Below are positions 19,656 to 30,680 of a DNA stretch of 64,000 nt, one piece after another. The position numbers and the translations under genes are program-made. The DNA is taken from the NCBI GenBank assembly GCA_019925095.2, contig CM034412.1, forward strand, positions 14,980,001 through 15,044,000, in the 5' to 3' direction. The notes beneath the pieces were generated by a model. That model searched no databases, had not been told where the DNA came from, and saw only the letters and a program-made list of their open reading frames with translations. Position 1 is the first letter of the stretch. Each line of letters begins with the position of its first letter. The DNA is from Dendrolimus kikuchii (taxonomy: Eukaryota; Arthropoda; Insecta; Lepidoptera; Lasiocampidae).

Positions 19656-22646
19656 GTAAGTGTATTTTTGTTATTATGTATGTATTTCTTGGACCGATGC
19701 CTTGAGAACCACCGGTCACCGGTTGGGGCTTGATGAGAAAGGCAGAGGATCAAGACATGAATGTGGCATGAACTAGGGAAGGCCTAATTCCAGCAGAGGA
19801 GAATCATTTACTGGTCTTGTGGTTTAAGATATGGAGAAGGGAGATATTGGGAACGCTAACACGTAGAAGCTTATTTCTAAAGCTAATATAAATGTGGTGT
19901 GAAGAATTGGAAGGTGTGTCGTGGAAGGCCACGACACACCTTCCATAATCAAATTGATCGTGTACTAGCGGAGGGTGATGTCAGGAGCCTTAAGAACAGA
20001 CGAGTGTGCATGACAAGAGTTATGAATGTCAAAGAAGCAAGTGAGGTGTGTAAGAATGGGTCTAAATGGCGCTCTGTTGTTCGTGCCTACCCCGCAAGGG
20101 AACTGGCGTGAAGTTATGTATGTATGTATGTATGTGTGAAGAATTAGCAAATATTTGAAGTAATAGATAACAATGTTATAACACTGTTAGTAGATAAAAC
20201 CCAAAGCAAACATAATGTTAGAAATAAGAGACAACTCAGATTTTGAGCAAACTTAGTAACTTAAACTGATACTAAAAAAATATCTTCAGCCGTAAATATC
20301 TTCATTTTCTCGTTAATGAACGGCTGCTTATAAAATCCCCCTAAAAGCAAATTATGCGAATTTGTAGGACAAATTTTCACCAAATGAGATTTTTACACTC
20401 AGCTGATTGCTATGCCAGAATTATTATGTACGTTGCTTTAATTTAATCTATGTCTGTTTCTTAGTTAACGTCTTCAGAGGCATCCTGGGCTGCTTCTCTT
20501 CTGTGTTTGGGTTCCTTGTGGGGAGCAGTACCTTCTGGACTGATATCGGAATACTTCGGCAGAAAGAAGACACTGCTTTATTTGGCGTTACCATTGGTGA
20601 TATCTTGGATACTTGTTGCTTCTAGGTAAAGAATTATAGGTTTAAAATTATTTGTATAAACATTTTTCTAGACATCGATTTAAAAATTATATTAAACTAG
20701 AAATAACTGTTAAATTCGATATACTATACTAATATAGGTATTCGTTAATGGCGTTATTTTTAATAATAAACAAGACGCATTTGACCTCAGCCAAAAACTA
20801 TGATATTATCCCAGATTGAGCTTGAGTGTAGCCGCAGATCTAATTGTACATTAACTAATTCGTTTGGCCGTGTATAAGTATATATTGAAGAGAAAATTAT
20901 ACATATTATTCTTGTAGTAAAACATATTTTTGTTTTATTTATTGAAGTTGGTGATGAGTTTTTTAAAAATGTACATATTAATTTTTTTTCTGTTTTTCAG
21001 TCCAAACGTGTACGGTCTTTATGTGGGACGCTTTGTTGGTGGAGTAGCTGTGGGTGCTTTCAGTGTTGCTATACCGCCGTATGTGGAAGATATAGCAGAG
21101 AAGCAATTACTACCGACCTTAGCTAATTTCTACCATGTGCATTTTAGCTGTGGTGTATTGTTTGGTTATATTATTGGTGAGTGGTTTTATAAATATTTTC
21201 GTCTGAATATACTCCTTACAGATAAATATATGAATGAGTATAGTTATGAAAGTAATTTTCTTTAGATTTTATAATTTCCTATTTCATGACGTTTAAAAAG
21301 AACCAATTATTATGAAATACGGTAAATAATGAGCTTTTGATGAAGGTTACGGTGTTTTTAATATGGTAGATGAAGAAATTGTTCATCCTGGATATAGGTC
21401 CGTAGATGATGTGAGGAAACCATATAGAATAAAAAGATATAAGTGTATTGAGCTGAAATTCGGTAAGGCATAAGAATTACAAGATACACACAACGTTATT
21501 AATAATACGGAGTACAATAATACACAGACTGTCTTACAGGAATCTCTGGTTCCCGTTCTAAATCTTTTTGGAGTGGCAGACCAAATGAAGTTTTCTTCCG
21601 TTAAAAATTTTCCAAATCCATAAAATAGATGTAATGTAAAAATACTGTAATGCATTTTTTTTAATATGTCTAAAATACAGAATATTAAAAATTAACAAAT
21701 CCTAATTAATATCTTTTCAGGTATGGTAGAAAATACGTCCTGGCTGTCTGTACTCTGCGCCAGTATACCGATATCTTTCTTTATAGCCTTCATATTCTTA
21801 CCGGAATCACCAGCTTATTTGGTATCGCAAGGGAAATCTAATGAAGCAAAAGCTGCTCTAAGATACTTCAGAGGCATTGACAACGATATTGACTCGGAAA
21901 TCAAGGGATTAAAGGAATACGTGCTTGGTACCCCTAAAAATAGAATAACTTTCAAAGAACTCTTCACAACCAGAGCAACCGTGCTGGGACTTATCGTTTC
22001 CTTTGGTCTTATGATATTTCAGCAATTAAGTGGCATTTATCCTGTGCTGTTTTACGCTAGGAAGATATTTGAAACGTTTTCTATCTCCCTAAATCCACCA
22101 AACGCTGCAATAATATTAGGTTTCTGTTTAGTCTCTTCAACATATTTCTCCACAATGTTACTAAAGATGTTAAGGAGAAGAGTTCTATTGATGCTATCAT
22201 TTTCTTTAATGGCAGTTAGTTTGGGATGTCTAGCTATATACTATCATTTAAAGGCATCAAGTTTATCAACCAGTTGTACATGGATACCTTTATTAACTTT
22301 ATGTTTGTACGTAAGTCTGTATGCTGCTGGTGTTGGGCCAATTCCTTGGTTGATGTTAAGAGAAATATTTCCTCCAAACGCGACTCGACGTGCAACTGCG
22401 ATTACTGCAGGTGTGCATTGGTTCTTAGCTTTTGGTGCTACGAAATTGTATCAAAATTTAGTCGACATGGTTGGTCCAGGATGGACACTATGGCATTTTG
22501 CCGTAACTTGTGTGATAGCAACAATTTTTGTTTATTTCTTTGTACCAGAAACAAAAGACAGGACTCTTGAAGATATTCTGAGCGAGTTTGAAGGTATACA
22601 TAAAGGAAGAAAGCATAGACATGTATATGAAGTTGAAGCAATTTGA
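19575..22646 (+). CDS. Tret1-like MFS sugar transporter (gene span, 4 exons)
   Basis: Membrane facilitator of the major facilitator superfamily (sugar_tr), most like insect facilitated trehalose/hexose transporters. Coding exons: 19575-19655, 20465-20625, 21001-21176 and 21721-22646. All introns are GT-AG and phases agree (0, 2, 1), giving about 447 residues. Motifs in order: EYFGRKK loop (exon 2), VGRFVGG (exon 3), FLPESPAYL, QQLSGIYPVLFY, GVGPIPWLMLREIFP and FFVPETKDRTLED (exon 4). I count 11 hydrophobic helices; helix 1 is missing between exons 1 and 2, so an exon was missed or lost. The usual Arg of the EIAE-x-x-R loop is Leu (EDIAEKQLL). Intron 1 contains a LINE-A-like scrap and a LINE-B insertion. 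Substrate cannot be told from sequence. Confidence 0.88.
19680..19800 (+). mobile_element. LINE 3' scrap in intron 1
   Basis: Contains gggaaggcctaattccagca, a variant of the common lepidopteran LINE ending that reads like GKAY/GLCPAVD. No longer body. Confidence 0.4.
19909..20133 (+). mobile_element. LINE-B 3' end in transporter intron 1
   Basis: 5'-truncated copy encoding PRHTFHNQIDRVLAEGDVRS to AYPARELA-stop, followed by a (TATG)n tail. It is flanked by an exact 12-bp TSD, gtgtgaagaatt at 19897-19908 and 20134-20145. The 5' end forms a palindrome not present in other copies. It is in the same orientation as the gene. Confidence 0.9.
20465..20625 (+). CDS. Transporter exon 2
   Basis: From LTSSEASWAAS to ISWILVAS. 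The acceptor is tctgtttcttag and the donor gtaaag. It encodes helix 2, the SEYFGRKK loop (family R-x-G-R-R/K signature) and helix 3. Ends in phase 2. Confidence 0.88.
21001..21176 (+). CDS. Transporter exon 3
   Basis: From SPNVYGLYVGRFVGG to VLFGYIIG. The acceptor is ctgtttttcag and the donor gtgagt. Covers helices 4 and 5. The EDIAEKQLL segment lacks the family Arg. Confidence 0.9.
21721..22646 (+). CDS. Transporter exon 4 (terminal)
   Basis: 307 codons after the split Gly, acceptor atcttttcag, stop TGA at 22644-22646. Carries PESP, the long cytoplasmic loop, helices 7-12, QQLSGI, GPIPW and PETK-DRTLEDI. No frame damage. Antisense and +1 ORFs in this region are shadows. Confidence 0.93.
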
Positions 22647-22839
22647 GAAACAGAAAGCTTATTTGTGAACCTAATTGTGTGTAATGTATTTATTGTTCGG
22701 AGCTATGTGATGAAAAAGATATCGGTTAGTGTGAATATTTTGCTTTTACAATAATGAATTTGATAATTTAACTTGACATAGAGGAGAAAGTATCATTTTG
22801 CCTTGTATTTTTTTTACTATTTTAGGCCAGTTAAAATTA

Positions 22840-22845
22840 AATAAA
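22840..22845 (+). terminator. Polyadenylation signal of transporter
   Basis: AATAAA about 195 bp after the stop codon; the nearest canonical signal. Confidence 0.55.
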
Positions 22846-23180
22846 ATGAAATGCTATTTAACTTAAACCTTATTTGTAACCTGAAAGCTATAAAATAGTA
22901 GTATATTGTTTAAGAGTTAGGTTGCTTAATATTGCCTTACCAGAATTATTTCGGCGCCTGATATTGATTTCAACACTACACCAAACGTAAGACTTACAAT
23001 GGGAAGACCACAGACTACATTAATATAGTAGGAATATTTTTTTCTATGCGGCTGAGTAAAATTTGTTTCTTCTTAAAAATATTTGTATGATTTTTGTGCG
23101 TGTTTGAGTGGTTATTTATAATTTATTAAAGAGGGAGACATACATTTTTAATTAGGAATTATCTAGTAACGTCTGGTCGA

Positions 23181-23400
23181 TTACAACGGGAGACCGGAAG
23201 GCTGGAGCTTACCTCGCTCAAAGGATTGACCCTGTATTCAGCGAGGTAATGCTGCCAGCCTTCTAGGTATCATGCCCAGCGACAGTGGTCTCTGGTGGGG
23301 CTGGACGGGCTTTAGTATAGGTTTTATGTTTTTACTATTGTGTATATATATTATTAAGTTAATTTTGTTTATAGGATAGTTTTATTTTTAGCAAATCAAT
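23181..23400 (+). mobile_element. LINE-C 3' end
   Basis: Reads CIQRGNAASLLGIMPSD in the plus strand and then AT-rich 3' sequence. IQRGN-AASLLG is the conserved end of the LINE-C polyprotein, seen also at 33033, 37315 and 39811. The inverse copy is at 33435-33570. Confidence 0.65.
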
Positions 23401-23404
23401 ATTT

Positions 23405-24550
23405 TACCAATATAGTTCATTAGTAATCATAAATTAATAATATATTGATTTATATGAATGTTTTACGAAAGGAACAACTAAGTTAGAAATATCTTTTTTC
23501 ATCAATTTTAACAAACTTATTGAACATCAAAAAATGTATTATATGACATTATTAAACCTAAAAGATCAAAGCAAATAAGTGAGTTAGAATTTCACAGTTA
23601 ATAAAATTGAAGAAACACGATTTACATTAAAATACTTAATTTTTTGTGTTTTAAAAACATGACTTTATATTAGCTTGTAAGTTTAGAATTAATTTATTGA
23701 TTAAAATCCTAGAAAGATGTTATTGAAAAGTGGTTTTCAATTCTTTACCCGAATTTTTATTTCTAGTTTAAGGGACTATGGGAGCTGCATACGTCTAGTC
23801 ATCCCAGTGGACAATGAACAACTACTGGCTAGCGCAATGCGAGAACGCACATAATAGTTGCTCTATCTCGCTTGCACTTCATACGTCCCGCTCACACCTT
23901 GCGCTATATATTGTACTAGCTGTACGACTTAATATTTGTACTTAAGGCACTGTTTCAAAAATAAATTAGTTTACATCAGCACTCGACAGTGAATACTACT
24001 CTTTGCCATCTGAAATATCATTAAACATCTACTTCTCGCTGCTACAGAACTAAGACATGCTAGTAGAAAATAAAATGAAAGTTTACACTAGAAAAAATAT
24101 TTTGTTTTCGCTTTTCAAAAGAATTCGGTTTCCCAAACTCTCCTAGAATATCGTCTGCGTTTAGGGAAATTGCGCTGTAATATGTCATCACGACGCAGCC
24201 TGTAGGGGAGAGACTGTAACGACAGCGGGTCACACGTGACTAGAATTTAGGTAAGGTAATTTTGTTTTTTTGGTATATAGTGTACGCTTGTAGAAACAGT
24301 TTAGTAGTTCTTGGAGTTCCAAAACAATTAAAAAATAATTATTATAAAGGAGAAATTTGTTTGTGGGTTTGTTTGTTACCAAATGACTCAAAAACTACTA
24401 AACAGAAGTAGACCATATACATTCTACATATACAGCAGTCGTACTTACAGCCATGACGATTGTGTAAGGGTATTTTTGAAAAATAACTTTTTAGTAGTTC
24501 CGTTAATGTTGAGGATCACAAAACTTTGATGGTAATTAAGTGATTGCTTT
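23405..24550. other. No recognisable feature
   Basis: AT-rich, with no ORF showing domain character. 24350-24430 resembles generic MITE or Helitron filler but could not be assigned. Confidence 0.5.
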
Positions 24551-24553
24551 GGA

Positions 24554-24771
24554 GGATTATTTACAAACGTCAGGTATGTTTCCGTATCTGAACGGGAAGC
24601 TCCCGAACGAATCAATTTGCAAGCCGACGGAACGTGAAACAGACACACGTGACATTGTGTTTCCGACAGGATATTTTAAATAACGTTTCACGTTCCGTCG
24701 GATTGGAAATTTATTTATTCGGGAGATTTCCGTTCGGACATGAAAAATTACCTGACGTTTGTAAATAATCC
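24554..24771. mobile_element. 218-bp MITE with 23-bp perfect TIRs
   Basis: Terminal inverted repeats 24554-24576 and 24749-24771 match perfectly (start ggattatttacaaacgtcag). Inner segments are also partly inverted (ccgacggaacgtgaaac and its complement). No coding capacity. Confidence 0.85.
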
Positions 24772-25207
24772 CACTGATCTCACAAGATCGGCTTTGAGTA
24801 CGATGTAAGGCTGAATGTCTGGTTGATCAGCAACCTGGCCAATCCAGCTATTAATTGGAGATCTATCACGTCTCTTGCCATTAACATTCCTATTAACCAC
24901 AAGTCTCTCTATATTGTCTGGATTCTTTCGTGCTATGTAGTAAAAGTGTTTCAGTATCTGTTGTCGGTATACTACGACAACCTTTGGTTATCCCCAACCT
25001 CAAAACTTTTCAAAATCGAAATGCATTGTAGTCAAAATGACTACGAAATACTTAAAATCTTCTATAAAAATATAGTACTGTAATCCTAGTCACGAATTAC
25101 GACTGTCCCAATGATCAAAATAAAAAAGAAACAAATCCAAACCAAAATACCAACGTCACTTGACGGACATAAATCTAGCTGTCAGAATTTTCATAATGTC
25201 TAAAAAT

Positions 25208-26115
25208 ATATTACTTTCGGCTCGTAAACTTTCCATGTGACGCCATATTGATTTCCCAGTGGTACAAACCTTAAAGTGAACGAGGTTTTAATATTCGTCC
25301 TTAATATTGGAATAGACTAGTGCAGTTCTACGATATTACGTTCCGTCACGATACGATAATTTTCGAGATAACAGTCCGATAAAGATTTGATTTTGGAATT
25401 TTATAAGCAAGAAATAGAAAATGTATGACTGTCGAGACACAATGAAAAGTTTAGTAAGGTGACTAATAATGTCCATTGATTTGGCTACGGTATCGTAGAA
25501 AATCATTTGATCGTAAATAATTTATTTTATATTTCAAAAAATGCTCATCGGAAATTATTTCAACTAAATGTATATTACTTTCGCCTCGTAAACTTTACAT
25601 GGGACGCCATATTGATTTCCCAGTGGTACAAACCTTAAAGTGAACGAGGTTTTAATATTCGTCTTTAACATTGGAATAGACTAGTGCAGTTCTACGATAT
25701 TACGTTCCGTCAAGATACGATAATTTTCGAGATAACAGTCCGATAAAGATTTGATTTTGGAATTTTATAAGCAAGAAATAGAAAATGTATGACTGTCGAG
25801 ACACAATGAAAAGTTTAGTAAGGTGACTAATAATGTCCATTGATTTGGCTACGGTATCGTAGAAAATCATTTGATCGTAAATAATTTATTTTATATTTCA
25901 AAAAATGCTCAACGGAAATTATTTCAACTAAATCTATATTACTTTCGCCTCGTAAACTTTACATGGGACGTCATATTGATTTTCCAATGACACAAACCTT
26001 AAAGTGAAGCAGGTTTTAATATTCGTTTCTTAACATCGCAATAGCTAAGTGCAGTTATACGATATTTCGTTCCGTTACGATATGATAATTTTTGAGATAA
26101 TAGTCCGATAACCAT
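25208..26115. repeat. 364-bp tandem repeat, 2.5 units
   Basis: ttactttcg recurs at 25211, 25575 and 25939, an exact 364-bp period. The first two units differ at few sites; the partial third is clearly more diverged. No ORF. Satellite-like. Confidence 0.9.
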
Positions 26116-26119
26116 GTTA

Positions 26120-26570
26120 GTTACATTATCAATTTTAGAATAAAAAAAACTTCTTTATAAATCTGTTCAGATTTGAAGGTTTCCTGTAGTCCCATTTAAA
26201 ACCTATGTCCAGCATCCGTCAATTCATCTGCCTGTATGTCATAGTCGTTTTTATCGGAATATACATATATTTGCATTTAAATCAATTTGCTTAGTGCAGG
26301 GTTCTATCAGGAGGCATATCTCACTCAGACTTTGAAAACCAGGAAACTTAAGATTACATATGTATATGCACGCCCCACTGGTGGACTCGGACCTCCTATT
26401 ATAATAGAACGGACAGTATGCCCGCCACGCTTGTCTAAGGCAGCTTGGCAGGTTTGAAACATCGGTTATCTGGATGTGTAGGTTTCATCACGATGCTTTC
26501 TTTCATCGATGTCATAACGTGGTAACAATTGTACTGTACTACGTGGCACGCAGTAAAACGATAGCTAACA
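26120..26570. other. Unassigned sequence
   Basis: Contains agtgcagggttctat and ggaggcatatctc, loosely like 34150-34190 in inverse. Nothing firmer. Confidence 0.35.
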
Positions 26571-26650
26571 TTATTTTTTAAATTCTGCGCTACTTTGTGT
26601 CGTAGGAATTTTCCACGTAAAACGTGGATGAAGTCGCGAGTATATCCTAG
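26571..26650 (+). mobile_element. Helitron 3' end
   Basis: Ends gtcgcgagtatatcctag followed by T, preceded by the imperfect hairpin ttccacgtaaaacgtgga. The end is similar to that at 38144. Confidence 0.5.
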
Positions 26651-27164
26651 TATTGTATATTTTTTTATGTTTATGGCTTGGAAACCAGGCCTTTAAGCCA
26701 GGCGCAATTGTATTGTAGGCTACAATCGACGCCGTATAACGGAGTTCTTGTGAAAACTCGAAAGGCCACATTTGACTATACAGTTCACATTTCTCATAAA
26801 AACACATAATTACTACTCAAAAACTATCAATATCCCACAACTATTGTTCATTTTAGAGTGATTTTACACGTTTTTAGAAAATAAAACTGCACAGCACAAC
26901 ATCCCCTTTCAGTTCCCGCCAAAAACTCTATTGTATATTAAATCGGAGTCAATAATCTTTGTCGCTCCATTCGGTTCCGATACGATTCGTTACTCGAAAT
27001 TAGTTTATTTCCCATCACTAACGTAAAGGCCGAGTGCGGTGTATTTGCATATTATTGTAACATTACATAACGTAAAGAGTTGTATGATTATGGTATAGTA
27101 ATGGTTGTCTATGAAGCAATAGGTTTATTAGTCTTTGTGCAAGAACAACACTTACACTACAACT

Positions 27165-27390
27165 AGTGTATAATCTACGTCGTCCGCGTGGAATTTGCTT
27201 TCAAAACCCTCCGATTTTGAAACATTCTTCATTGGTGCTCCGCTCCTATTGGTCTTAGCGTGATGATATATAGTCTATAGCCTTCCTCGATAAATGGGCT
27301 ATCCAACACTGAAAGAATTTTTCAAATCAGACCAGTAGTTCCTGAGATTAGCGTGTTCAATCAAACAATATAATTAGTATATATTTGGCT
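27165..27390 (-). mobile_element. Non-autonomous Helitron
   Basis: Plus strand reads cgtccgcgtggaatttgctt, ttgaaacattcttcattgg, ttagcgtgatgatatatag, and ends near taattagtata. On the minus strand this is the common lepidopteran Helitron that starts TC-TATACTAATAT and ends near CTAG. Confidence 0.75.
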
Positions 27391-27408
27391 ACAACAATAA
27401 ATACTTAC

Positions 27409-27564
27409 ATTTTGAATATCGCGATATCTTTTGAATGAAACTTCTGAATTGAATAATTCAAAAAGTTCTAGATAGGTATTGAATTCATCTTGAATATGGA
27501 GTAATTTATTTTGATAAGGATTAATACCAAGGTACAAAATAACGAGTTTTTGAAGCGACGGCAT
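27409..27564 (-). CDS. Exon-like ORF, intact copy (unknown protein)
   Basis: 52 codons from ATG (MPSLQKLVILYLGINPYQ) to KRYRDIQN, ending in phase 0 at a strong donor GTAAGT. A homologous segment at 39167-39322 has the same length, about 31 of 52 residues in common, the same donor and related upstream sequence (cacaataagtgtt). Length conservation suggests past coding constraint. No domain recognised. It may be the first exon of a transposon gene or of a small dispersed gene family. The next exon was not found; a Helitron lies just beyond the donor. Confidence 0.45.
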
Positions 27565-27699
27565 TTTAATTATTTAAAAAAATAAAAGAAAACACTTATT
27601 GTGAGATAACTACAATAGCTAGACATATGGTTACGCGATATTTTTTGTAGACAATTATATGTTTTGCAAAGTGGTAGTACATTGTTTTGTTCTATAATC

Positions 27700-27947
27700 A
27701 ATAGTTTTCGCAGCGCACGCCGTGTAAGGATTTTTTCGGGTCATTTTTCTACACCTTGGGTTACATTATTGGACTTTTAGTAAGAATCCCTAATTTATTT
27801 GAAAATATAATATAGCCTATAGCCTTCCTAGATAAATGTACTATTCAACACTGAAAGCATTGTTCAAATCGGACCAGCGGTTCTTGAGATTAGCGTGTTC
27901 AAGCAAACAAATAAACTTTTCAGCTTTATATATTAGTACTAGATTCT
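27700..27947 (-). mobile_element. Non-autonomous Helitron fragment
   Basis: Contains gccttcctagataaatg, ctgaaagcattgttcaaatc and tttatatattagtactaga, the Helitron 5' side on the minus strand. The GC-rich 3' side is missing or diverged. Confidence 0.65.
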
Positions 27948-27954
27948 GTTAAAA

Positions 27955-28140
27955 AAAACCCCGATTTTGAAACATTCTTCATTGGTGCTCCACTCCTATT
28001 GGTCTTAGCGTGATGATTTATAGCCTATAGCCTTCCTCGATAAATGGGCTATCTAAGACTGAAAGAATTTTTCAAATCAGACCGGTAGTTCCTGAGATTA
28101 GCGCGTTCGATCAAACAAGTTTATATATTAGTATAAGATT
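27955..28140 (-). mobile_element. Non-autonomous Helitron fragment
   Basis: Second fragment next to the previous one: ccgattttgaaacattcttc to tatattagtataaga. Confidence 0.7.
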
Positions 28141-28144
28141 AACG

Positions 28145-28415
28145 AATAAGGTACACTGGTTAGAAACACAAACGCAAAAATATGTATGTGGGGGTGGTCG
28201 TGGTTCTTAGAAATTGGCTCGTTTGGATTAAAACAAATCTTCAAATAAACACTTTAATTTATACACCTTAGAAAACACTTATAATTAACACACGCACCCA
28301 AGCACCCTCTTACGCTCTTAACTCGCTTCAGCCAGATCACCGTTCATTCCAAATCAAATCATCATTCATCTCATTCAATTTATTTGCGTTCCGATACAGA
28401 TCCAACCAAATTTTA
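28145..28415. other. No recognisable feature
   Basis: Nothing supported. Confidence 0.4.
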
Positions 28416-28417
28416 AC

Positions 28418-28585
28418 ATTCTTACATACATACATAACTTCACGCCAGTTCCCTTGCGGGGTAGGCACGAACAACAGAGCGCCATTCAGGCTTATTCTTA
28501 CACACCTCACTTGCTTCTTTGACATTCATAACTCTTGTCATGCACGCTCGTCTGTTTTTAAGGCTCTTGACATCACCTTCTTACA
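28418..28585 (-). mobile_element. LINE-B 3' end
   Basis: (CATA)n, then acttcacgccagttcccttg on the plus strand: the tail and last codons (AYPARELA-stop) in minus orientation. Short 5'-truncated copy. ttcttacat occurs at both borders but overlaps the tail. Confidence 0.8.
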
Positions 28586-28686
28586 TGTATGTCGTTTTTC
28601 TTGTTCTCTAGTATCTAGTACCATAGCAGAAATAACAATAAGCTCGTTTTCGAAATTTACGATGCCAGAAATTAAACCTGGAGCCT

Positions 28687-28980
28687 CTAGGCATCAGTGA
28701 ACTGGGCAAGGTCATTAAACCACAGAGGAGGTCCAAAGAAATGAACTTCCAATATTTCGTCTGGTCTCAAATTTGTTCCTTCCATTAGACTAAATATATC
28801 TAAAACAAAGACCTCAGTTTCCTGCCACGCACGACGAGTGCAAGACCTCGTGCGGATTAACAATTCGTAGAAGGGCGTTGGTAGGCGCAAAGTTGGTTTT
28901 AGTGTTACCAGATACATTAATTTACAACGAATGTCCCAGCTTTTAATCGACCTCCAAAAAGAGCAGGTGTTCAATCTCAA
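28687..28980 (-). CDS. Hypothetical ORF, 97 codons
   Basis: MRLNTCSFWRSIKSWD to FFGPPLWFNDLAQFTDA. Composition looks protein-like (acidic C-terminal half, aromatic residues), but no domain is recognised. There is no repeat copy in the window, and no splice context was verified. It could be an isolated exon, an old transposon piece, or chance. Confidence 0.25.
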   Translation of the reverse strand: MRLNTCSFWRSIKSWDIRCKLMYLVTLKPTLRLPTPFYELLIRTRSCTRRAWQETEVFVLDIFSLMEGTNLRPDEILEVHFFGPPLWFNDLAQFTDA

Positions 28981-28989
28981 TTCAACTAT

Positions 28990-29900
28990 ATGTTTTTTAT
29001 TATTGTTTCTCCTTCAATTGTGCACCAATTTTTTTCTTTATCAAAAGATTCAGGTGATCCCATTGTTACCAAGTCAGGATCAGATGAGTGGAGGCCAGAT
29101 AAATGAGAGCAACCTTATAATAGGCACGTACAACGTGTTTCGTATATCTTTTACTAAAGCTATTCAAAAGTATTTGCGTAACCAAAAAGTAGAAAAAAAA
29201 TTAAAACCGGCCTAAAAAAAAAATTCTACATAATAAAACTACGTTTTAACGGTTTTAAGCGCGGTAATTTTATTTGATTTAGGTTTTTCCAAAAAAAAAA
29301 AAATTAACAAGTTGGCGGTAGGCTAAGTAAAACTTTAACAATACTCGTTGACACTTGACATCTTTGTCTTCCGTGATCACGGCCACTGAAAAGTGGCCGA
29401 AACTTAAGTCGCGAAAACTTAAGAAAATATTAAATTTCTACATGTTGGTTATGGATCGGGAAATAATACAGCACATATTATGAATACCAGGAGAGTTCTA
29501 TTCTTGCATTACTACAATAGACGCAAAGTCGTACTATATTCTACTATAATTTAAATATAGAAAACGCCCTACAAAAAGGTTCTTGTTGATATGAGAGGTT
29601 TATTTCAACACTACATCTTATATCTCTTTATTTTCCTACAGACGAAGCTTTGTACAACGCAAATCTTTCTAGATAATGGACGGGACATACCCTCTCTGCA
29701 GATATAGGTACCAATTTGAATGGATACCTATACAGGTTTATATTAGTGTAATCCTTTCATGTATTTTTAATGTTTATAATTTGTAAGTGCCACTGAATTT
29801 CCAATTTTATAAGCTTTACCAAAGTTTTCCAAAAATGGTAAGACCTAACCTAATTATGCGAAGGTTAGAATTTCTTTATTTTTATTTAAACTATGATAAA
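28990..29900. other. Unassigned sequence
   Basis: AT-rich. Around 29370-29395, cgtgatcacggccactgaaa and gtggccgaaac form a short palindromic motif, reminiscent of Penelope-like element ends. Nothing firm. Confidence 0.35.
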
Positions 29901-29903
29901 GTA

Positions 29904-30442
29904 CAATAAAACCTTTATAAGTTGAACTTGAAGGGATACGCCGAAAAATTCAAGTTATAGAGTTTTCAAGTTATGGAGGATTTCGGCTTAAGTGAATTTT
30001 GTAAGGAAACATTCGACTTGTAGATATTGCTATGTTCAAGATACAGAGGTCCAATTTATTTTTTCGAGTTATAAAGGGAAAATAAGTATTTAATTAGCTT
30101 ATAGGGACTCACTAATCATTGCTCCGGTGGTTCGGGCATGTGGAAAGAATGCATGATGAAAGAATGACTAAACAGATATACAATGCAAAAGTGGATGGAT
30201 GCAGAAGTCGTGGAAGGCCACGACACACTTTCCATGATCAAATTGATCGTGTACTAGCAGAAGGTGATGTCAGGAGCCTTAAGAACAAATAAGCGTGTAT
30301 GATAAGAGTTATGAATGTCAAAGAAGCAAGTGAGGCGTGTAAGAATAAGCCTAAATGGCGCTCTGTTGTTCGTGCCTACCCCACAAGGTAACTGGCGTGA
30401 AGTTATATATGTATGTATGTATGACTTAAAGAGGTTCTACTG
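29904..30442. mobile_element. Pogo/Tigger-like MITE hosting a LINE
   Basis: Left end caataaaacctttataagt and right end cttaaagaggttctactg are imperfect inverted repeats, each bordered by TA, the target of Tc1/mariner-pogo elements. The interior (cgagttataaaggg) resembles degenerate TIR repeats. LINE-B occupies 30121-30422. Confidence 0.6.
30121..30422 (+). mobile_element. LINE-B 3' end
   Basis: Starts at gctccggtggttcgggcatg and ends with a (TATG)n tail. It has an in-frame stop (aataag, where others read AGACGA), so it is decayed. Confidence 0.85.
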
Positions 30443-30680
30443 TAAACAGACATAATTATGTTCATGGTTGTTTACAGGGATGTACATAAAGCTCATCAGT
30501 TTTTTTTTTATATTTTGCACAAAGATGGTTTCCCTCGCGTGAACTTAGAAACCGCATCTTGCGAAAACTATGCCGATTTGCAGGAAAATTATATGTTTAT
30601 TTCTCTGTCATGAAAGTATATTGTCATAAATAATTAGTAAGAAAGAGGGTAGTCTAAAGGTGACATCAGTCGCGTGCTGT

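Noticed and set aside
22226..22570. 114-codon ORF inside transporter exon 4
   Set aside because: Out-of-frame shadow of the transporter coding sequence.
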